Source: Candidatus Elusimicrobium euhamitermitis
GTDB taxonomy: Bacteria; Elusimicrobiota; Elusimicrobia; Elusimicrobiales; Elusimicrobiaceae
Direction: 5' to 3'
Length of the DNA stretch: 29,940 nucleotides
Assembly: GCA_031254225.1 (NCBI GenBank)
Contig: JAIRUU010000055.1
Coordinates: 1 to 29,940, forward strand
Made by a program: the position numbers and the translations under genes
Notes under the pieces: model-generated
Database searches by the model: none
Told to the model about the DNA's origin: nothing
The model's input: the letters and a program-made list of their open reading frames with translations, nothing else
Part shown: piece by piece, positions 25,001 through 29,940 of the stretch
Layout of the letters: every line of letters begins with the position of its first letter
Position numbering within the stretch: the stretch's first letter is position 1

Positions 25001-26242
25001 GTGGCGGAAATTGCGGGCAAGGTAACTTTTAAAGACATTAAAATTATCACAAACCGCATGGACCAGAAAATCTGTATTTCAAGAAACGGCTCGGTTTTTG
25101 TGGAAGGCAAAGACGGGTCCGTCAAAGAATATAAAATCCAGTACGGCGCGAATATTTTAACCGCGGACAAAGCGTCCGTTGAAAAAGGCGCTCTTATGGC
25201 GGAGTGGGACCCGCACTCAATACCGGTGCTTGCTGAAGCGGAAGGCTCGGTCAAATTAATTGACGTGACCGAAGGTATAACTTTGCAGGAAGAAAGAAAC
25301 AAAGTTACCGGCGTCATTGAACGTAAAATTACCGCAAGCCGCATGGGTAAAAAGAATCCGCGCATTGTCGTGGAAAGCAAAGGCGGCAAAAAACTCAGTC
25401 TGCCGCTGCCCATTGACACTATATTATTAGTTGAATCCGGCGAAGACGTGCGCGCGGGCGACGTGCTTGCAAAAATAGCAAGAGCCGCCGGCGGCACCAA
25501 AGACATCACGGGCGGTCTGCCCAGAATCGCGGAACTTTTTGAAGCCAGAAAACCGCGCAGCGCGGCTATTATGGCCGAGTTTGCGGGCATAGTCAGCCTT
25601 GAAACTTCGCCCAAAGGACTTGTTGAAATCGTGGTCCGCAGCGAAGAGACCGGCCAGGTCAAACAATACGCCGTGCCGCAGGGCAAACATCTTGTCGTGT
25701 ACGAAGGCGATCAGGTTGGGGCAGGCGAAGCGCTTACGGACGGCGCTATTGACCCGCACGACGTGCTGCGCGTAAAAGGCATAAAAGAAGTGCAGGAATT
25801 TTTGCTTAACGCTATTCAGGAAGTTTACAGGCTGCAGGGCGTTACCATTAACGACAGGCACATTGAAGTCATAGTGCGCCAAATGCTGGGCAACGCAAGA
25901 ATTATTGACGCGGGCGACACGGCTTTCTTAAAAGGCGAAGTTGTCAGCCGCCACATTTTCCAGAAGGAAAATGAGAAAACGGCGGCAGCTGGCAAAAAGC
26001 CCGCCGTCGGGGAAACGATACTGCTCGGCATAAGCAAAGCGTCGCTTGCGTCGGAAAGCTTTATTTCCGCGGCTTCGTTCCAGGAAACCACAAAAGTTTT
26101 GACCGACGCCGCTATTACCGGCCAGGTTGACACTTTGCAGGGTCTCAAAGAGAACGTTATAGTAGGCCACCTGATACCCGCCGGAACGGGCATCAGTGCG
26201 CGCAAATTCGCAAAAGAATTTGAGTCTTGCAGAAAGAAATAA
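22085..26242 (+). CDS. rpoC: DNA-directed RNA polymerase subunit beta'
   Basis: 1385 residues. The start at 22085 (MSEKTKKTKKLDELNFFDFD) was chosen over an upstream ATG at 22031 because GGAG lies eight bases before it and the earlier frame runs through repeat R3. N-terminal zinc site: Cys72, Cys74, Cys87 and Cys90 (CSCGKYR and CDRCGVE). The catalytic loop NADFDGDQMAVH has the Mg-binding Asp467, Asp469 and Asp471. RNNRLKHI, GKRVDYSGRSVIVVGP and the bridge-helix/trigger-loop area follow, then a second zinc site near CEAKNGVCSKCYG and SIGEPGTQLTLRTFH. No large lineage insert is obvious. It forms the polymerase core with rpoB, 205 bp upstream. Confidence 0.99.
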   Translation: MSEKTKKTKKLDELNFFDFDAIRLGVASPEQILAWSHGEVKKPETINYRTLKPERDGLFCERIFGPTKDYECSCGKYRWVKYKGMQCDRCGVEITESKVRRERMGHLELSTPVAHVWFLRKNPSRIGIMLDMRTTDLERVVYYASYVVVEDCVDTVTGRTDFKKGELLSDVQVREARKKHGSRLKVDIGAPAIKTLLAGINFDKELPKLHEELKETQSELERGKLIRRIKTMEEFKASGNRPEWMILTVLPVIPPDLRPLVPLDGGRFAASDLNDLYRRIINRNNRLKHIESLRAPEVMIYNEKRLLQEAVDALIENGARGKFFIGAGGRPLKSLSDVIKGKHGRFRQNLLGKRVDYSGRSVIVVGPSLKLHQCGLPKLMALELFKPFIIGELMKKEGVTLKAAKKMLERVRPEIWDILEEVTKNHPVMLNRAPTLHRLGIQAFEPVLIEGKAIQLHPLTCAAFNADFDGDQMAVHVPLSLEAQLEARTLMMATNNILSPASGRPIAAPSHDIVMGVSFLTKVKLNDKGEGTFYGSSEEALMAYAYGRVSLHARIKVRGINEIKEAALSDKDMADVNKWKDFTTVGKIIFNNNLPDGWPYVNGPVGKKELAGIIDECYKSKKYGKYETVQLLDKIMKLGYNYATRSGLSISIADMIIPELKQKYIDAAKKRIKEIQAQAEAGIITEGERYNKVIDIWTRVTDDVAVELFKDMKKFEDAPYSGTGQKFNSVFLMADSGARGSRQQVRQLAGMRGLMAKPQKKLTGSQGEIIESPITANFREGLSVLEYFISTHGGRKGLSDTALKTADAGYLTRRLVDVGHNLVVAEADCGTTNGIVVTSLMSGEEMVEPVEERILGRTSLENVVVKTKKADGSEEEKTIIKEGDVITLEQSKLVKKYGVQSVRIRSVLTCEAKNGVCSKCYGISLATGAMSNVGDAVGIIAAQSIGEPGTQLTLRTFHIGGTASRVLSRSQAVAEIAGKVTFKDIKIITNRMDQKICISRNGSVFVEGKDGSVKEYKIQYGANILTADKASVEKGALMAEWDPHSIPVLAEAEGSVKLIDVTEGITLQEERNKVTGVIERKITASRMGKKNPRIVVESKGGKKLSLPLPIDTILLVESGEDVRAGDVLAKIARAAGGTKDITGGLPRIAELFEARKPRSAAIMAEFAGIVSLETSPKGLVEIVVRSEETGQVKQYAVPQGKHLVVYEGDQVGAGEALTDGAIDPHDVLRVKGIKEVQEFLLNAIQEVYRLQGVTINDRHIEVIVRQMLGNARIIDAGDTAFLKGEVVSRHIFQKENEKTAAAGKKPAVGETILLGISKASLASESFISAASFQETTKVLTDAAITGQVDTLQGLKENVIVGHLIPAGTGISARKFAKEFESCRKK

Positions 26243-26724
26243 GGAATGATTTTCCAGGAAAATCACACTTATTTCATGCCGCCTTCGGCGGGGGCGCTTT
26301 GCGTTCGTTTGCTGTGTCGCTCCCGTTGGTCGCTTAGCTGGTGTTGAAAAATTTCTTCGGTATTTGGATAAATTTTTATTTTTTCCGCCCTCCCCGTACG
26401 CTCCGCCTCTAGTACTAGGTCGGGCGGAAGAAAATAAAAATTTCCCTCAAATCCCTGTGAAATTTTTGAAGCGGACGGCGGGATACGGCACTCATTCCCC
26501 AAACGCAAATTCCCCCTTTTAGGGGGAAAACCCCGTCAGGGGAAAGGGGTAAATGGAAGTTATAAAGTAAACAACAGATTTTGTGCTCGTCCGCGGCATA
26601 TGGGACGGCATAAATGATACGCGCGGGCGGGAATGTTAAAGCCTGTGGGGGCGTCTTAAAACGCCCTAAATTACGGGCCGGAGTGTTCACCCGCGTATTA
26701 TAAAAAATAGGAGAAAATAAATTA
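26243..26724 (+). other. 482-bp gap between rpoC and rpsL, rich in palindromes
   Basis: No gene supported. Contents in order: TGATTTTCC/GGAAAATCA (26247-26265); a GCCGCC-TTC-GGCGG hairpin near 26278; a long inverted repeat (26370-26443); TTCCCCCT/AGGGGGAA (26510-26528) and CCCC/GGGG (26531-26542), similar in style to the REP-like elements; and GGGCGT/ACGCCC near 26649-26666. A str-operon promoter is expected here but I could not pick one with confidence. The two minus-strand frames across it look like chance. Confidence 0.6.
26370..26443 (+). repeat. long inverted repeat
   Basis: The left arm (26370-26390, from AAATTTTTATTTT to CCGCCC) pairs with the right arm (26422-26443, from GGGCGG to AAATTT) over 21 bp with one bulge. 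Outside it, GAAAAATTTC near 26346 and GAAATTTTTG near 26459 are again nearly complementary, so the symmetry spans roughly 125 bp. Confidence 0.65.
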
Positions 26725-27105
26725 ATGCCTACAGTAAACCAGTTAGTAAAATACGGCAGAAGAGCGGCCAGAACAAAAACCAAATCGCCCGCTTTGCAGT
26801 CCTGCCCTCAGAGACGCGGCGTCTGCACCCGCGTTTATACGACGACGCCGAAAAAACCGAACTCAGCCTTGAGAAAAGTGGCGCGCGTTAAATTAACGTC
26901 CAAAGCGGAAGTTACAGCCTATATCCCGGGCGTCGGCCACAATTTACAGGAACACAGCATAGTGCTGGTGCGCGGCGGAAGGGTAAAAGATTTGCCCGGC
27001 GTGCGTTACCACATTATACGCGGCGCGTTAGACGCGTCCGGCGTGGAAAACAGAAAACAGGGCCGCTCTCTTTACGGCGTAAAGAGACCTAAAGCCGCCA
27101 AATAA
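26725..27105 (+). CDS. rpsL: 30S ribosomal protein S12
   Basis: 126 residues, standard length. MPTVNQLVKYGRR, the PQRRGVCTRVYTTTPKKPNS loop with the two lysines whose change gives streptomycin resistance in other bacteria, HNLQEHSIVLVRGGRVKDLP with the second such lysine, and the GVKRPKA tail are all present, so the protein is of the streptomycin-sensitive type. S12 lies at the decoding centre. First gene of the str operon (rpsL-rpsG-fusA-tuf). GGAG stands 11 bases before the ATG, a little far but the only candidate. Confidence 0.99.
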   Translation: MPTVNQLVKYGRRAARTKTKSPALQSCPQRRGVCTRVYTTTPKKPNSALRKVARVKLTSKAEVTAYIPGVGHNLQEHSIVLVRGGRVKDLPGVRYHIIRGALDASGVENRKQGRSLYGVKRPKAAK

Positions 27106-27210
27106 ATTTCTGCCGCAGCCATAAGCTGTTGTCGCGGCGTGAGCCGCATGTTTAGATAAGGGAACTTGCGTTCCCGCAACGTCTAAGAATCGCGAAGTGA
27201 GGAAAAAGAA
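27106..27210 (+). other. rpsL-rpsG gap with two hairpins
   Basis: GCGGC-GTGA-GCCGC (27134-27147) and GGGAAC-TTGC-GTTCCC (27160-27175), the latter inside TTAGA (27152-27156)/TCTAA (27182-27186). In E. coli, S7 represses translation by binding the rpsL-rpsG gap. A similar use here is possible but not shown. Confidence 0.5.
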
Positions 27211-27690
27211 ATGCCTAGAAAAGGATTACGTCCCAGAGACAGAAGACCTGCTCCGGAAGCCGATTATAAATACGGCTCCGTTTTAGTAGCCAGGTTTGTA
27301 AACAAAATAAATTTTACCGGTAAAAAAGCCACGGCCGAAAAAATTGTTTCGGACAGCATGGATATTATCGCCGAAAAAACTAAAGAAGACGCTATGTCGG
27401 TTTTCAACCGCTGCATAGAAACCGTTCGCCCGCTTCTGGAGCTTAAAGCCAGAAGAGTCGGCGGCGCCACCTATCAGGTGCCGGTGGAAGTCAAACCCGT
27501 GAGAAGCACGTCGCTCGCTATGTGCTGGCTGCTTGACGCGGCGCGTTCCCGCAAAGGCCGCCCCATGGCGGAAAAGCTGGCGGAAGAAATTATTTTAGGT
27601 TCCAAAAAAGAAGGCGCCGCGTTTAAAAAACGCGAAGACACGCACAGAATGGCCGAAGCCAACAGAGCTTTCGCCCATTTTAAATGGTAA
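27211..27690 (+). CDS. rpsG: 30S ribosomal protein S7
   Basis: 159 residues, close to the usual 156. MPRKG followed by an RPAPEADYKYGS N-terminus, NCIETVRP-type helix (FNRCIETVRPLLELKARRVG), GGATYQVPVEVKPVRSTSLA and the C-terminal AFKKREDTHRMAEANRAFAH with HFKW are conserved. S7 starts assembly of the 30S head and lines the E site. GAGG eight bases before the ATG is a good ribosome binding site. Followed 12 bp later by fusA. Confidence 0.99.
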   Translation: MPRKGLRPRDRRPAPEADYKYGSVLVARFVNKINFTGKKATAEKIVSDSMDIIAEKTKEDAMSVFNRCIETVRPLLELKARRVGGATYQVPVEVKPVRSTSLAMCWLLDAARSRKGRPMAEKLAEEIILGSKKEGAAFKKREDTHRMAEANRAFAHFKW

Positions 27691-27702
27691 GGGGTAACGG
27701 AA

Positions 27703-29805
27703 ATGGCTGAATTTAAAACTTATCCCGTAGAAAAAATAAGAAACTTCGGTATTATCGCGCACATTGACGCGGGCAAAACCACAACGTCGGAGCGCATTTT
27801 ATATTACACCGGCAAAACCCATAAAATAGGCGAAGTGCACGACGGCGCCGCCACGACAGACTGGATGGAACAGGAAAGGGAACGCGGCATAACCATAACC
27901 GCGTCCGCTATTTTCTGCGTGTGGAAAGAGTGCCAGTTTAACATTATTGACACCCCGGGCCACGTGGATTTTACGGCGGAAGTGGAACGGTCTCTGCGCG
28001 TGCTTGACGGCGCGGTAACGTGCTTTGACGGCGTGCAGGGCGTTGAGCCGCAGTCAGAAACCGTGTGGCGCCAGGCGGACAAATACCATGTTCCGCGAAT
28101 AGCTTATATTAATAAGATGGACCGCACGGGCGCAAGCTTTGAAAAATCTTATATGTCCATAAGAGAAAAGCTGGGCGCAAACGCGGTGCCGATACAGTAC
28201 CCAATAGGCGCGGAAGAAAATTTTAAAGGCATGGTTGATCTGGTCGTCATGAAAGCGTATATTTGGGAGGGGGACCAGGTCGGCGCAAAATTTGCCGAGT
28301 ATGAAATTCCGGCGGACATCAAAGAAGCGTGCGAACATCTGAGAACGGAGATGATAGAAAAAGTCGCGGACTTTGACGAGTCTATCATGGAACGCTATTT
28401 GAACGGCGAAACTAATTTTACCGTTGAAGAACTGCGCGCCGCCATAAGAAAAGGAACGCTGACGGGCAAATTTTTCCCCGTCATCTGCGGTTCGTCTTAT
28501 AAAAACAAAGGCGTGCAGCTGCTGTTGGACGCGGTGTCTTATTACCTTCCCTCGCCCAAAGACCTGCCGCCCGTCAAAGGGACAGACCCTTATACCGGCG
28601 AACATATTGAAAGAAAGCTGGTTAAGACGGAACCTTTTTCCGCGCTGCTTTTTAAAATACAGACTGACCCGTTTGTCGGAAAATTAACTTTCTTCCGCAT
28701 TTATTCGGGCACTCTTTCCGCGGGCGATACGGTTTATTTTCCGGGCAAAAATACTTCTGAGCGCATTGGCCGCATCATGCGCATGCACGCGGACAAACGC
28801 GAAGAAGTCAAATATCTTGAAGCGGGCGAAATAGCCGCTACTGTCGCGCTCAAAAACGCGCAGGTCGGCCAGACAATCTGCTCGCCTGACCATCCGATTA
28901 TACTTGAAAGCCTTACGTTCCCCGAACCGGTTATACAGATAGCCGTTGAGCCGAAATCTAAAGACGACGAGGAAAAAATGGGCAACGCTCTGTCCCGCCT
29001 GGCCGAAGAAGACCAGACTTTCCGCGTCAAGACCGACGAGGAAACTAACCAGACAGTTATTTCCGGCATGGGCGAGCTGCATTTGGATATCATCGTTGAC
29101 CGCATGAGAAGAGAGTTTAACGTGCAGGCCAACGTCGGCAAACCGCAGGTCGCGTACAGGGAAACGATTACCAGGACCATTAGCAACGAAACAAAATATA
29201 TCAGGCAGTCCGGCGGCCGCGGGCAGTACGGCCACGTCGTGCTGCGGCTTGAGCCCAATGCAAAAGGCGCAGGTTTTGAGTTTCTTAATGAAATCACCCA
29301 GGGCCGCATTCCCAAAGAATATATTCCCGCTATTGAAAAAGGCGTAAAAGAAGCGCTGGACAGCGGCGCGCTGGCGGGGTATCCGCTGGTGGATTTAAAA
29401 GCGGCTGTCACGGACGGCTCTTTCCACGAGGTTGACTCGTCGGAAATGGCGTTTAAAATAGCGGCTTCAATGTGTCTTAAAGAAGGCGCCAAAAAAGCGG
29501 GGCCGGTATTGCTTGAGCCTATTATGAAAGTTGAAGTTGTCGCGCCCGAACAAAATTTGGGCGACATTATAGGCGACTTGTCGTCCCGCCGCGCTCAAAT
29601 AGGCGAAATGGGCATGAGAAGCAATGTCCGCTTTGTCCGCGCGCAGGTGCCGCTGGCGGAAATGTTCGGTTACGCCACTACGGTGCGCTCTTTGTCTCAG
29701 GGCCGCGCAAGCTTTACAATGGAACCCAGCCATTACGCAGAGGTTCCGGCTAACGTCGCTAAAGCTATCATAGAAAAGAAAACAGAAGCCGCAGCTTCTA
29801 AATAA
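27703..29805 (+). CDS. fusA: translation elongation factor G
   Basis: 700 residues. GTPase motifs are intact: AHIDAGKTTTSERILYYTG (P-loop near residue 20), the RGITI switch I segment, DTPGHVDFT (switch II) and NKMD. The rest has the domain II-V order of EF-G, with SGMGELHLDIIVDRMRREFN in domain III, GGRGQYGHVVLRLEP in domain IV and the C-terminal RRAQIGEMGMRSNVRFVRAQ and FGYATTVRSLSQGRASFTME of domain V. EF-G drives translocation and, with RRF, ribosome recycling. An AGGGG site precedes the ATG. The gene is cotranscribed with rpsG and followed 16 bp later by tuf. Confidence 0.99.
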   Translation: MAEFKTYPVEKIRNFGIIAHIDAGKTTTSERILYYTGKTHKIGEVHDGAATTDWMEQERERGITITASAIFCVWKECQFNIIDTPGHVDFTAEVERSLRVLDGAVTCFDGVQGVEPQSETVWRQADKYHVPRIAYINKMDRTGASFEKSYMSIREKLGANAVPIQYPIGAEENFKGMVDLVVMKAYIWEGDQVGAKFAEYEIPADIKEACEHLRTEMIEKVADFDESIMERYLNGETNFTVEELRAAIRKGTLTGKFFPVICGSSYKNKGVQLLLDAVSYYLPSPKDLPPVKGTDPYTGEHIERKLVKTEPFSALLFKIQTDPFVGKLTFFRIYSGTLSAGDTVYFPGKNTSERIGRIMRMHADKREEVKYLEAGEIAATVALKNAQVGQTICSPDHPIILESLTFPEPVIQIAVEPKSKDDEEKMGNALSRLAEEDQTFRVKTDEETNQTVISGMGELHLDIIVDRMRREFNVQANVGKPQVAYRETITRTISNETKYIRQSGGRGQYGHVVLRLEPNAKGAGFEFLNEITQGRIPKEYIPAIEKGVKEALDSGALAGYPLVDLKAAVTDGSFHEVDSSEMAFKIAASMCLKEGAKKAGPVLLEPIMKVEVVAPEQNLGDIIGDLSSRRAQIGEMGMRSNVRFVRAQVPLAEMFGYATTVRSLSQGRASFTMEPSHYAEVPANVAKAIIEKKTEAAASK

Positions 29806-29821
29806 GAGGAGAACAAAAATT

Positions 29822-29940
29822 ATGTCCAAGGAAAAATTTATCCGCAACAAGCCGCACGTGAATGTAGGGACGATAGGGCACGTGGACCACGGCAAGACGA
29901 CGTTGACGACGGCGTTGACGAAGGTATTGGCGAAGGAAGG
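29822..29940 (+). CDS. tuf: translation elongation factor Tu (5' part, cut by window end)
   Basis: The first 39 codons are present: MSKEKFIRNKPHVNVGTIGH, then VDHGKTTLTTALTKVLAKEG, containing the GHVDHGKT P-loop. EF-Tu delivers aminoacyl-tRNA to the ribosome. GAGGAG ten bases before the ATG is a strong ribosome binding site. Codon choice changes abruptly from fusA: five of six Lys codons are AAG, all six Thr codons are ACG and all three Leu codons are TTG, whereas the first 40 codons of fusA use only AAA for Lys and mixed Thr codons. Confidence 0.97.
   Translation, partial: MSKEKFIRNKPHVNVGTIGHVDHGKTTLTTALTKVLAKE

Noticed and set aside
25427..26266. Long minus-strand frames antisense to rpoC
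   Set aside because: They are shadows caused by codon bias of the real gene; the same applies to antisense frames in rpoB and fusA.
26269..26783. Two minus-strand frames of 79 and 122 codons between rpoC and rpsL
   Set aside because: They follow inverted repeats, lack ribosome binding sites and one overlaps rpsL.

Overview
This window looks like chromosomal DNA of an Elusimicrobiota-type bacterium. That assignment is an inference from the divergent bacterial 16S, several short type IV pilin-like genes and the gene style; a 16S search would settle it. No phage, plasmid, transposase or CRISPR array is visible.

Positions 1-6946 hold one rRNA operon in the order 16S, tRNA-Ile(GAU), tRNA-Ala(UGC), 23S, 5S. 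Three tandem sigma-70-type promoters, a structured leader and two boxA-like sites precede the 16S and 23S genes. Both large rRNAs are framed by about 23-bp processing stems, and the 5S sits inside a stem that ends in a T-run terminator. The spacers carry six related GC-rich palindromes, often joined to a short perfect hairpin of unrelated sequence. The 23S gene carries a roughly 97-nt stem-loop insertion and an A2057-U2611 pair (E. coli numbering).

Positions 6960-16278 are an accessory region of small transcription units: a broken membrane-protein gene, an FKBP lipoprotein, three classic type IV pilin-like proteins and one divergent pilin-like protein with a Pro/Ala/Lys tail, a secreted ankyrin-like protein, a YgeA-type racemase, a three-gene unit (tRNA-editing-like SAD protein, PNPOx-like flavoprotein, DUF4846 exported protein), an exported two-GxxH (TIKI/ChaN-like) protein, and an EFR1-type flavodoxin-ferredoxin fusion. 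Two small genes were read directly from the sequence: a 39-residue protein with nine cysteines (9406-9525, minus) and a 53-residue single-span membrane protein (16117-16278, minus). Eight genes here lack a Shine-Dalgarno site and instead have a -10-like hexamer 5-7 nt before the ATG, as expected of leaderless mRNAs. Genes with a good Shine-Dalgarno site do not show this.

Positions 16374-29940 are the core rplJ-rplL-rpoB-rpoC-rpsL-rpsG-fusA-tuf block (tuf runs off the end). Gene content is standard, but the gaps are long (308, 266, 205 and 482 bp) and filled with hairpins and REP-like palindromes. rplK, rplA, nusG and secE are not upstream of rplJ.

The best leads are the leaderless-start pattern, the 39-residue Cys protein, the palindrome family confined to rRNA spacers, the 23S insertion, and the traces of recombination in the pilin/DUF4846 neighbourhood.
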